From NCBI GenBank assembly GCA_013178275.1, contig JABLWZ010000003.1, forward strand, positions 124,001-188,000: DNA of 64,000 nt. Direction: 5' to 3'. Positions 1 to 7,793 of the stretch are shown here, one piece after another. A model generated the notes under the pieces. It made no database searches, was not told the origin of the DNA, and saw only the letters and a list, made by a program, of their open reading frames with translations. The translations under genes and the position numbers were made by a program. The stretch's first letter is position 1. Every line of letters starts with the position of its first letter. Source of the stretch: Bacillota bacterium. Its GTDB lineage: Bacteria; Bacillota; Ch66; Ch109.

Positions 1-2
1 AT

Positions 3-137
3 GAAGGATATAACAGCTCCGGCGCAGAGGGCGAAGACAACGAGTTTGAGGACGAACAAAAGACCTGCCAGCAGCATGACATCAACCTCCCTTTTTTTAA
101 AATATATCACAGATTAGTAATTTATGACAGGGGGTGA
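3..137 (+). CDS. 3' end of unidentified phage ORF
   Basis: Frame 3 is open from the window edge to a TGA at 135-137, ending just before the tape-measure start. The visible 44 residues are acidic in the middle (GEDNEFEDEQ) and have no motif I recognise. In contractile-tail phages the gene before the tape measure is usually a tail assembly chaperone, often with a frameshifted extension, so position suggests that role. This is inference from order only, and the 5' part lies outside the window. Confidence 0.3.
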   Translation, partial: EGYNSSGAEGEDNEFEDEQKTCQQHDINLPFFKIYHRLVIYDRG

Positions 138-145
138 GAAGCACT

Positions 146-2452
146 GTGAGTTTAGACACGATTTTTAAATTAAGCGTTATCGTCGGAATGATTGACCACC
201 TGACCGGCCCGATGGCAAGGGTCAACAGCTCGGTCGGCAACTCGGTCAGCAGCATTGACCGGCTTAATCAGTCCTTTGGCGAGATGAGCAAGACCGGGAT
301 TGCAATGGCGGCGACAGGGGCTCAGATAACCGGCGCAGTGCTCTCGCCGGTAACGGCAACTTTTGAAACAAAGAAAGCTTTGGGGGAGCTTAAATCGGTA
401 GGAGTCAAGGATTTACAAACACTCGAAAATGCGGCCAAAAGGTTTTCTGATACCTGGGCAGGAACTTCAAAAGCTCAATTTATAGGTGCTGCTTATGATA
501 TCAAATCTGGCATTGCCTCCCTAAATGATGAAGCCGTTGCGAAATATACCGAAATCGCAGGCATAACGGCCAAGGGCACCAAGGCGACCATCGGAGAAAT
601 GACGAGCCTTTTCGCTACAGGGTACGGCATATACAAAGATTTTTACAAGGATATGAGCGACATTGATTTCGGGGAGATGTTTGCGGCGGGGATTGGCCAT
701 GCAGCCAACATCTTTAAAACGGACGGCCCGCAAATGGCTCAGGCAATCTCCTCCCTGGGAGCTGCCGCTACTTCTGCCAAAGTACCGATGGAGGAACAAT
801 TTGCCATACTCGGTATGCTGCAGGCGACCATGAGCGGCAGCGAGGCCGGGACGAAATACAGGGCCTTCCTTCAATCGGCGGCAAGGGCCGGTGAAGAATT
901 AGGTCTTAAGTTCACCGATGCGAACAATCAACTTCTATCCATGCCTGAAATCCTCGGACTGCTCAAAAGCAAGTTCGGAGATACGATGGATGCAGCCGAA
1001 AAGATGCAACTCCAAAAGGCTTTCGGCACGGATGAAGCCGTGGCAATGATTGACCTTATGTACAGCAAGACGGGCGAACTTCAGGACGGCATCTTGTCGG
1101 TGTATAACTCGATGGGCAAAGGCGTCAGCGAAGTCAGGGAAATGGCGAACGCAATCAATGACACCGAACCTGACCAATACCAAGTATTACGGCAACGTAT
1201 TCATAATGTGGCTGAGGAAATCGGGAATCAACTGCTCCCAACGGTCAACACGATGCTGCAAAGGGGTGAAGTGGTTCTTAACAAGGTAAGCGGATGGATT
1301 GCCGGGAATCAGCAACTTGTCAAGGTGCTTTCCCTGGTCATATTGACGATAGGACTCATCCTGACGGGCCTGGGGATTCTTATTACCGTTGTCGGCGGCG
1401 TGGGCCTGGTGTTCACAAAAACGGCGCAGATGGCGGGCGGCCTAATCTCTGGAATTAGGAATATGAGAAGCGGATTTGAAACGCTGAGGATTCATGCCAT
1501 GTATGCCGGGGATGCCATAAGGAGCGGGTTTTCCTCGGCTAGAACCCTGGCGTCATCGGCGGCAACGGGCATAAGGAACGTGGCGACATCCATCGTCAGC
1601 ATGGGGAGAGCTGCCGCTGTCAGCGGGGCAACTGCCGTCAAAAACTTTGTGCTCAGCATGGCATCAATGGCAAGGCAGGCGGTTGTCACGGCGGCCACGG
1701 CCATGCCGGGCCTGATAGCTTCAGTATGGTCTTTCACTGCCGCTTTGCTGGCTAACCCCATCACCTGGATTGTCATTGCGATTATAGCCTTGATAGCAAT
1801 CCTGGTGCTTTTGTGGCAGAACTGGGACACGGTTGTTAATTTCCTTCAGGGCGCTTGGAACTCTGCCGTCACCGGTATTGCCAACGGGTTTAACAGGGTG
1901 AGGGAAATATTCGCCAGCGGCATCCAGTGGATTAGGGACTTTATCACCGGGACATTGGGCTGGTTCAGGGAGGCGGGCTCCAAGATACTGACCACCTTCA
2001 CGGAGGGAATTAAGAGCGCGATATCGGCCCCCATAGAGGCGGTCAAGGGCGGCCTTGCCAGAATCAGAAACCTACTCCCCTTCTCGGACGCTCAGGAAGG
2101 GCCTCTCTCCACTCTTACGCTGTCGGGAAGAAGGGTCTTTGAGACAATCACAAGCGGCATGGTTCAGACCCAAAACCTTCCCGCTGAAGCCACTGAGGAC
2201 GCTTTCTCCCGTGTTGACCTGACGGCCCAGGAGGGCTTTAAAAAGGTCAGCCTGAAGGAGATAAGCAAAGAGAAGTCGGAAAGCAGCGAGAGCTCCAAGG
2301 AGAAAGAAAACGCAACCGTCATTGAAAGGCTTATTATTCAGACGGACATCAGCAAGCTTAAAGACCTGCAAATGCTGTTCAAGCTGCTGAAGGAAGTTGA
2401 AGACTATATCAACAGCAACGGAAACGATTTGACACCGGTCGGGGAGGGATAA
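146..2452 (+). CDS. Phage tail tape measure protein
   Basis: The tape measure sets tail length and occupies the tail tube lumen. The first ~350 residues resemble the TP901/PhageMin_Tail core (TFETKKALGELKSVG, then alternating Ala/Gly-rich helices). Two hydrophobic segments follow, near residues 392-421 and 538-560, as in many tape measures, and the C-terminus is charged and coiled-coil-like. At ~768 aa it is short for the family, implying a short tail. GTG at 146 is preferred because GGGGGTGAG lies 7 nt upstream; an in-frame GTG at 134 is also possible. It opens a tightly spaced tail operon. Confidence 0.85.
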   Translation: MSLDTIFKLSVIVGMIDHLTGPMARVNSSVGNSVSSIDRLNQSFGEMSKTGIAMAATGAQITGAVLSPVTATFETKKALGELKSVGVKDLQTLENAAKRFSDTWAGTSKAQFIGAAYDIKSGIASLNDEAVAKYTEIAGITAKGTKATIGEMTSLFATGYGIYKDFYKDMSDIDFGEMFAAGIGHAANIFKTDGPQMAQAISSLGAAATSAKVPMEEQFAILGMLQATMSGSEAGTKYRAFLQSAARAGEELGLKFTDANNQLLSMPEILGLLKSKFGDTMDAAEKMQLQKAFGTDEAVAMIDLMYSKTGELQDGILSVYNSMGKGVSEVREMANAINDTEPDQYQVLRQRIHNVAEEIGNQLLPTVNTMLQRGEVVLNKVSGWIAGNQQLVKVLSLVILTIGLILTGLGILITVVGGVGLVFTKTAQMAGGLISGIRNMRSGFETLRIHAMYAGDAIRSGFSSARTLASSAATGIRNVATSIVSMGRAAAVSGATAVKNFVLSMASMARQAVVTAATAMPGLIASVWSFTAALLANPITWIVIAIIALIAILVLLWQNWDTVVNFLQGAWNSAVTGIANGFNRVREIFASGIQWIRDFITGTLGWFREAGSKILTTFTEGIKSAISAPIEAVKGGLARIRNLLPFSDAQEGPLSTLTLSGRRVFETITSGMVQTQNLPAEATEDAFSRVDLTAQEGFKKVSLKEISKEKSESSESSKEKENATVIERLIIQTDISKLKDLQMLFKLLKEVEDYINSNGNDLTPVGEG

Positions 2453-2455
2453 TCT

Positions 2456-3058
2456 TTGATATACATTGACGATAGTACCGTTAAAGTTGGGGGCGTTATC
2501 CTCCCCGGTCTTTTCAAGAGCATGGAGATAAAAGGTGATGCGCTAATCGAGGAGCAAGACGTTGAAGGCAGGAGCACAAAGCCCAAGCAGGCGGCAGGCT
2601 ATGAGGACGCCAAAATCAACTTGGAACTGATTCTCCAAGATGGGCCGGTTCTGACCAAGCTGCAAAAGCTGGCAATCATTCAGAATCTCTTTAAGAAGCA
2701 AGGCCAGGAAAAGCCCATCGTATATGAGATAGTCAACGAGCATACGGCGGTCAGGGGCATCACGCAGGTTCTGTTTAAAAACCTGACCACCAAGGAACAA
2801 AACAAAAATGACGAGCTCTCGGCCATGATTGAGTTTTGGGAGTACATTCCCATGACCATCACCGCAACGAAGGCGGGAAGCACTTCCAGCACTCCGGCGG
2901 CGAATGCGGCAGCGGCAAATTTAAACCCTGAATACCAGGGGTATTTAACCAACCGTGGCGCAGCTCCGAAGCTTCAGGATAAGACCGCGACAACGGCGGC
3001 GGCAGATAACGCAGAGACCCAGGCATATAAAGACAAGCTTGGTGCAATGCCCTATTAA
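2456..3058 (+). CDS. Tail/baseplate protein, tape-measure-adjacent
   Basis: A 200-aa protein starting with TTG after GGGGAGGGATAATCT. The first ~130 residues form an alternating beta-rich domain beginning IYIDDSTVKVGGVILPG and including 'EEQDVEGRSTKPKQ'. The tail from ~145 is low-complexity Ala/Thr-rich (TPAANAAAANLN). In PBSX-type operons the gene after the tape measure is the LysM adaptor xkdP; no convincing LysM motif is visible here, so only a tail-tube/baseplate adaptor role is inferred from position. The product name is tentative. Confidence 0.6.
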   Translation: MIYIDDSTVKVGGVILPGLFKSMEIKGDALIEEQDVEGRSTKPKQAAGYEDAKINLELILQDGPVLTKLQKLAIIQNLFKKQGQEKPIVYEIVNEHTAVRGITQVLFKNLTTKEQNKNDELSAMIEFWEYIPMTITATKAGSTSSTPAANAAAANLNPEYQGYLTNRGAAPKLQDKTATTAAADNAETQAYKDKLGAMPY

Positions 3059-3071
3059 GCGAGGTGAGAAC

Positions 3072-3827
3072 GTGGAAACGAGTGAGCTTTTTTATCCCGA
3101 AACCAATATCAGCATTGGGAGGTATAGCTTTCAGAAGGGCGTTGAGATAGAGGTCTTCTCCTCTAAGGATTCATACTTTGACTGGGCCAAGGTCAGGTTC
3201 ACTCAGCAGTTTAACGAAAAAGTAACCCTCGGCAAAAAAGACCAGGCTCTGATTCAGCTCGGGTATAACGGGGTTTTTGATGAAGTGTTTAAGGGGTATG
3301 TGGTCAATCCGGTCAATGAAGGCAGCTACTCAAATGAGGTTGTGCTCAAGGATGACATGATACGCCTTGAAGAGACGTACATCACCAATACTTTCCTGGA
3401 TACAACACCTCAAGAAATGCTGGGGTTCTGCCTGAACAAGGCGGGAATTGCGAACATGAGAATATCATCAAAGACCTATCCCAAAAAGAGGGTAATCCCG
3501 GTCTTCAGGAAAAATGTCATTTCGGTTATTGAGGAGATTCACTCTATTTGGAAGACCAAAGAAGCGTTTTACTTCTCGGGAGGGGTGTTTTACTGGGGAG
3601 AGAAGCCGGAGCAAAAGAAGGTCTATGAGTTTGAATACGGCGTGAACATCATATCCCTGGAGAGGCCGGGCGGGGTTTGGGTGCTTGAGACGGTGTCAAC
3701 GCCTTTCATCAAGCATTCACAGAAAATCATTGTCAGGCATCCGAAGATATCAGGGGAGTTTGAGACCAGGAAAGTTGTCTTCACTACCAATGATGCCGGG
3801 TTTATACGGACTTACATCTATTTCTAG
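3072..3827 (+). CDS. Baseplate hub protein, late-control-D/XkdQ-like
   Basis: A 251-aa protein whose start I place at GTG 3072, which has GAGGTGAGAAC just upstream; the longer open frame overlaps the previous gene too far. The sequence is beta-rich (SFQKGVEIEVFSSKDSYFDW, then QLGYNGVFDEVFKGYVV), the pattern of the GpD/XkdQ hub domain that forms the base of the tail spike. Middle residues resemble the LysM-like insert of this family (TPQEMLGFCLNKAGI). It follows the adaptor gene and precedes the spike and wedge genes, the expected order in contractile tails. Confidence 0.7.
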   Translation: METSELFYPETNISIGRYSFQKGVEIEVFSSKDSYFDWAKVRFTQQFNEKVTLGKKDQALIQLGYNGVFDEVFKGYVVNPVNEGSYSNEVVLKDDMIRLEETYITNTFLDTTPQEMLGFCLNKAGIANMRISSKTYPKKRVIPVFRKNVISVIEEIHSIWKTKEAFYFSGGVFYWGEKPEQKKVYEFEYGVNIISLERPGGVWVLETVSTPFIKHSQKIIVRHPKISGEFETRKVVFTTNDAGFIRTYIYF

Positions 3828-3839
3828 GGAGGGAGACAA

Positions 3840-4124
3840 ATGCTGGAGCAGATGATTCAAAACGTGATAGAAAAGCTCATAAAAGCGAAGTATCAGCACA
3901 TCAAGCTCCCTTCTGCCGTATATGCAAGGGTTACGAAAGTTCAGGAATACCCGGATTATTATGTTTACAATCTCAAGATACTTGACGAAAACAAAGCGGT
4001 TAATACTGAGTTTCCCGAGATACCGGAAGTAAAGTCAAAGGTTGCGCTTGAAAATGGGGATGTGGCGGCGGCGCTCCTCCTCTACGGCCAGCTAAATGTT
4101 TATATCGTGGGGAAGGTGGTTTGA
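3840..4124 (+). CDS. Small baseplate protein, DUF2577/XkdR-like position
   Basis: A 94-aa protein with GGAGGGAGACAA directly before ATG. After a helical N-terminus (MLEQMIQNVIEKLIKAKYQ) it is beta-rich and ends in GQLNVYIVGKVV, resembling an OB-fold spike or hub cap. Size and location between hub and gp25-like genes match PBSX XkdR. The stop overlaps the next ATG (TGATG), implying coupled translation. The role is inferred from order; family assignment is weak. Confidence 0.55.
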   Translation: MLEQMIQNVIEKLIKAKYQHIKLPSAVYARVTKVQEYPDYYVYNLKILDENKAVNTEFPEIPEVKSKVALENGDVAAALLLYGQLNVYIVGKVV

Positions 4125-4534
4125 TGGCGGGGTTATATGATACGGACATAAAGCTTGATGAGGACTGGCAATTGACGGCTGCTGCCAATGGTGACGCTCC
4201 CTTCTCCTCTGATACGGACTGCTTTATTCAGGACATCAGGCTGGAGGCGCTGTCCCAGGAAGGAGAGCTCTTCTATGACGAAACCTGGGGGTGGTCGCTG
4301 CTGGACTTCATTCAAGCGGAGGATGACGAGCTGGTAAGGCTGGAAATCGAACAAAGGATTCGGACGAAGCTCTCAAGGCGTGGAGAAATCGACAGCGAAA
4401 CGATTCAAACGAAACTGAGCTTCCAGGATGACAAGATATCCGTTAAGGTGGCGTTTAAGTTTACCAATGACTCTAGGCAGTACATCTTAGACATTGTATT
4501 GGACAGGGTCAGGGTTGAGGTGGTGACGGTGTAA
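4124..4534 (+). CDS. Baseplate wedge protein, gp25/XkdS-like
   Basis: A 136-aa protein starting at ATG 4124, the overlap point with the previous stop. It has the gp25-like layout: acidic N-terminus (YDTDIKLDEDWQL), a central region on the starting conditions of the matrix (ETWGWSLLDFIQAEDDE) and the helix LEIEQRIRTKLSRRGEIDSE followed by a beta hairpin. In contractile injection systems this wedge protein nucleates the sheath at the baseplate. The next gene starts within its stop (TAATG), so expression is coupled. Confidence 0.7.
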   Translation: MAGLYDTDIKLDEDWQLTAAANGDAPFSSDTDCFIQDIRLEALSQEGELFYDETWGWSLLDFIQAEDDELVRLEIEQRIRTKLSRRGEIDSETIQTKLSFQDDKISVKVAFKFTNDSRQYILDIVLDRVRVEVVTV

Positions 4535-5664
4535 TGATTGACGAGCAAATATTGGATGAAATCCTGCCGGTGCCGGACAGGGATGAACTGAAAAATTCAG
4601 TCGTGCAGGAGCTCAAAGACGAGGGGTTTAGGATAACCAACTTCAGCTCGGGAGGAGTCTTCTATACCCTGCTGATGATAGTTATCCAGATTAGAATTGA
4701 GCTGGTGAAGCTCCTCAGAAAGGTTCTAAACAACATGCTCCTGTCTCATGCTGAAGATGTGTGGGTGGAGCTGAAGGCGGCAGACTTCTCCAAAAAAAGA
4801 AAGCAGCCAACGAAGGCCAAGGGCTATGTAACCATCGAGAGGGACGCTCCCGGCGAGGCGGTCAGGATAGCCAAAGGAGACATATTTAAGACGGAGCAGG
4901 ATATCAACGGGGAGGAGCTCCGGTTCCTGGTTGTCGAGGATACGGTTTTACAGAAAGACTCCTTGAGCCAAAAGGTTCTTGTCCTGGCTGAAAAAGAAGG
5001 CGCAAAATACAATGTTCCACCGGAGCAGATAAAGAAGTCACTCACTCACATTGAAGGCATTGACAGGATATTTAATGACTCTGACTGGCTGGCTCAGGAA
5101 GGAAGCGATATTGAGGACATTGAGAGCCTGAGAGACAGAACCTTGAACTCCTGGGCAGAGCTCTCCACCATGCCTATAGCGGACAAATACAAGAACGTTT
5201 GTGAAGGGGTCGAGGGTGTTTTGTTTGTCAGGGTGGACGATATGCATCCACGGGGCCAGGGGACTATTGACATCATAGTGACCTCGACGGCAGGAGCCGC
5301 AACTCAAGACCTGCTTGACCGGGTCGAGGCCCAGGCCATTACCATAAGAGGCCCCTATGACAACCTGCTTGTGAAGTCTTCTGAGATTGTGGAGCAGGAT
5401 TTTGATATCGTCATCTATATTGCGGAGGATGCCAGCGACGAGGGCGTTCAGGAAAAGGGTGAGGCGATTATCACCGATTTGATGAGAATCAGGAAAGACA
5501 GAGAGCTCAACCGGCTTTACCGGGATGATATTATCTATGCCCTGAAAAACGGTATCCAGGTTTATAAAAAGGCAAATATCATTTCCCCTGCCGCTGACGT
5601 AATCCTGAGCAATGACAAGGTGATTGTGCTCGGTACGCTCAATATAGGCGTTGAGAGGGTGTGA
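4534..5664 (+). CDS. Baseplate J family protein
   Basis: A 376-aa baseplate J/gp6-like wedge protein (XkdT type). Typical features are the N-terminal ILDEILPVPDRDELK and helical LLRKVLNNMLLSHAEDVWVELKAADF, a beta domain with 'GYVTIERDAPGEAVRIAKGD', the family signature region GSDIEDIESLRDRTL and the C-terminal 'REDDIIYALKNG'-like end (YRDDIIYALKNGIQVY). It connects the tail hub to the outer wedge and fibres. Length fits the family (about 350-390 aa). Gene order gp25-J-I is canonical. Confidence 0.85.
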   Translation: MIDEQILDEILPVPDRDELKNSVVQELKDEGFRITNFSSGGVFYTLLMIVIQIRIELVKLLRKVLNNMLLSHAEDVWVELKAADFSKKRKQPTKAKGYVTIERDAPGEAVRIAKGDIFKTEQDINGEELRFLVVEDTVLQKDSLSQKVLVLAEKEGAKYNVPPEQIKKSLTHIEGIDRIFNDSDWLAQEGSDIEDIESLRDRTLNSWAELSTMPIADKYKNVCEGVEGVLFVRVDDMHPRGQGTIDIIVTSTAGAATQDLLDRVEAQAITIRGPYDNLLVKSSEIVEQDFDIVIYIAEDASDEGVQEKGEAIITDLMRIRKDRELNRLYRDDIIYALKNGIQVYKKANIISPAADVILSNDKVIVLGTLNIGVERV

Positions 5665-5668
5665 GGGT

Positions 5669-6505
5669 ATGTTTGAAAAGTTTCAAGACTATATGTATTA
5701 CCTTCTCTTTGGCCCTCTTAAAAAAGCTGCAAAGGCCAAAAACCAGTTTTATATACTCTTCAAGGTAATTGGGAAGTTGTTTGACCAGACGAAACAAGAT
5801 ATTTTCCGGGTCAGAGAAGAGTCAATGGTTATCAGCGCCAGCAGCCGTATGCTTGAGGAGCATGGCCGTGACCGGCGCATGAAGAGACTCAAAGGTGAAA
5901 GCGTTGAAAACTACCGGACAAGGCTTTCAATGAAGAATATCATTGCTGAGCAGGCCGGGACAGAGCCGGGAATGCGGCTGGCGCTGAAGGCCCTCGGATA
6001 TGAGCAGTCACGGATTGAACCCTTTTATATTCATGACCCTGAAAGATGGGCTGAGTTCCTGGTCTATCTTGCGTCGAAGCAACAAAGCGGCGTCAATGAT
6101 ATTGCCGTTATAGACCAGGAAGTTATGAAGGTAAAGCCTGCAAGCGGAAAGCCAAATTATGGCATAGAGGAATACACGCAGGTTGAAGTCAGGTCGGCGT
6201 TTAAGGCCGGGCTTTACAGGTATCCGTTATGCAACAACTTCCTTTGCGGGGTATGGCCCTTTAACAATGACAATGTGGGCTATCTGCTCAAGACTGACCT
6301 GAATCAGGAATCAGCGTATAGAGAAGGCAGCTTCCCCTATCCTCTGACCGGGGAGATTGCTGCATCCGAAAGGCTATATCAGGAAACGGACTTTGTACAG
6401 CTCAGCCGGGAAAGCTCAACAATAGAGCTGGAAGCGGAGCCCAAAGGGAATACGTTCAATTACCCTCTCTGTAATCAAATAAGGGCGGGAGAATATCCGA
6501 ACTAA
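5669..6505 (+). CDS. Tail protein I / XkdU-like wedge protein with YPL repeats
   Basis: A 278-aa protein starting at ATG 5669 after GAGGGTGTGAGGGT. The N-terminal two thirds look like the XkdU/tail-I wedge family (FDQTKQDIFRVREESM, then GESVENYRTRLSMKN). The last ~100 residues hold three spaced copies of a short motif: YRYPLCNNFLCG, FPYPLTGEIA and FNYPLCNQIRAGEYPN. This suggests repeated small folds that may bind fibre or tip proteins; that function is inference. It sits between J and the tip genes. Confidence 0.65.
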   Translation: MFEKFQDYMYYLLFGPLKKAAKAKNQFYILFKVIGKLFDQTKQDIFRVREESMVISASSRMLEEHGRDRRMKRLKGESVENYRTRLSMKNIIAEQAGTEPGMRLALKALGYEQSRIEPFYIHDPERWAEFLVYLASKQQSGVNDIAVIDQEVMKVKPASGKPNYGIEEYTQVEVRSAFKAGLYRYPLCNNFLCGVWPFNNDNVGYLLKTDLNQESAYREGSFPYPLTGEIAASERLYQETDFVQLSRESSTIELEAEPKGNTFNYPLCNQIRAGEYPN

Positions 6506-6519
6506 AGGAGGTTTGATGG

Positions 6520-6828
6520 ATGAAGACATTAACTGCAACGGGCATCACTAAGCAGCTCACAAGGCTAAAAGACTCGTTGTCACACGCAACCTATTTGCTG
6601 GGCGGGCAGCAAAGGCAGGTTGATATCTTTAAGACAGATATCAACCAGGATGTTATAAAGATATTCGTCTACCTGGATGACACCGTCTCGGGAACCGTCA
6701 GCAATATCAGCTTAATTGACAAAGATGGTGATGTGGTGGCTCTGGCGGCCAGGGAGTTTGTAAAGCCTGAGTCCAAGGGGCTGTATTCGGTCTTTGCTTA
6801 TAAATTCGTGGAAGTGGAGGTGAGCTGA
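6520..6828 (+). CDS. Small phage structural protein, unknown
   Basis: A 102-aa protein with a textbook AAAGGAGG ribosome site before ATG 6520. It is beta-rich (VIKIFVYLDDTVSGTVSNIS) and has no motif I can assign. Its position between the wedge and tip genes suggests a baseplate-tip or fibre component. It lies 14 bp after the XkdU-like gene and 1 bp before the next gene, so it is part of the tail operon. Confidence 0.55.
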   Translation: MKTLTATGITKQLTRLKDSLSHATYLLGGQQRQVDIFKTDINQDVIKIFVYLDDTVSGTVSNISLIDKDGDVVALAAREFVKPESKGLYSVFAYKFVEVEVS

Positions 6829-6829
6829 G

Positions 6830-7276
6830 ATGAATCCTTATAATCTCAAACAGTGGCAAGACCATATTGTTGACGAGCTAACGGGAGAAGTAATTCAGGA
6901 AGGGACTCCCGTCAGTGCGACAAACTTAAACAATATGGAGACCGGGATTCTTGGGGCTGATGGTTTTGCCTCGGTTCTGATTCAACAGGCAATGCAGTTC
7001 AAAAGAAACATAGCTGACTTAGAAGGAGAGCTTAGAGAACTTTCGCTGACCAATACCCTGAAGTATCCCTTCAACGATTCGGAAATAACCGTTGCCCTCT
7101 TTAAAGAAAGGGATACCCTGAATTACAGGGTATTGACCGAGGTACTAAGCTCCAATGGGATTGTCGGAGATATTAAGGTATACGACAAGGCCCTGAACGG
7201 CTTTAAACTCCGGTACACAGGCAGCGCGACGAATGTAATAATCAAGTGCTTTATTCAAGGGGGGATGTTTCAATAA
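6830..7276 (+). CDS. Phage tail-tip/fibre-associated protein, unknown
   Basis: A 148-aa protein with the N-terminal pattern NPYNLKQWQDHIVDEL followed by GTPVSATNLNNMETG, which I know from short N-terminal domains of Firmicute phage tail fibres and tip proteins. The C-terminal half is beta-rich (YNxxL..GFKLRYTGSATNVIIKC). It probably links the diversified tip to the baseplate; this is inference from sequence style and location. Its TAA overlaps the next ATG. Confidence 0.5.
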   Translation: MNPYNLKQWQDHIVDELTGEVIQEGTPVSATNLNNMETGILGADGFASVLIQQAMQFKRNIADLEGELRELSLTNTLKYPFNDSEITVALFKERDTLNYRVLTEVLSSNGIVGDIKVYDKALNGFKLRYTGSATNVIIKCFIQGGMFQ

Positions 7277-7446
7277 TGGCGAACGTGATAATTAAAAGCA
7301 GTGAGAGGCAGGCCAGGACAAACAAGGTAGTGAGGGATTTTGGGCACAACAGTTCAACGGCCAGCAGGCAGGCCAGGGAATACGCTGAGTGCATTGCCCA
7401 GAGAAGCCATGAAGTAATTAAGAAAGCGGAGGGATTAAAAAGATGA
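7276..7446 (+). CDS. Small basic protein in tail operon, unknown
   Basis: A 56-aa, strongly basic helical protein (SSERQARTNKVVRDFG, then ASRQAREYAECIAQRSHE). ATG 7276 overlaps the preceding stop (TAATG), so it is likely translationally coupled; a longer in-frame upstream start would sit inside the previous gene. It overlaps the next ATG by 4 bp. No family is recognised. The tight coupling supports it being real. Confidence 0.5.
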   Translation: MANVIIKSSERQARTNKVVRDFGHNSSTASRQAREYAECIAQRSHEVIKKAEGLKR

Positions 7447-7793
7447 GTGGTCAGTTAAGTATCATCGAAAAGAACGAAGGGCCAAAAATCAACATCGAGG
7501 TTCAGGACGGGACTAAGGTTGCCCTGGAAGAAAGCATGATTCTTGACCTTGAGAAGTATGAAAGGGACTTTGACGTTCACATTGATATTTGTACCAACGA
7601 GTTTGGGTTCCTGGTTTTCGGGCTTAATAAAAGGTATGTGGCGCAAATAGACATACCCGCAAGAACATATGAGACTGTTGTTGATGGTGAGGACGAGAAC
7701 GGCAATCCACGGGAAAAGCAAGTCCCCATTCCCTTTGACATGAGCAGGGTAACAATAACTTTGTGGGCTAAAGGAGGCGCGACCAATGAGTAA
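7443..7793 (+). CDS. Tail-tip accessory protein upstream of DGR target, unknown
   Basis: A 116-aa, acidic, beta-rich protein (KINIEVQDGTKVALEES, then FGFLVFGLNKRYVAQIDIPA). It overlaps the previous gene by 4 bp and the DGR target by 8 bp. Being directly before a diversified tip, it may be an assembly partner or base for that tip; I recognise no family, and this is inference from context. Confidence 0.5.
   Translation: MSGQLSIIEKNEGPKINIEVQDGTKVALEESMILDLEKYERDFDVHIDICTNEFGFLVFGLNKRYVAQIDIPARTYETVVDGEDENGNPREKQVPIPFDMSRVTITLWAKGGATNE

Noticed and set aside
2955..3071. Upstream extension of the baseplate hub ORF
   Set aside because: It lies within the preceding gene in another frame; GTG 3072 has a ribosome site and matches where family similarity begins.
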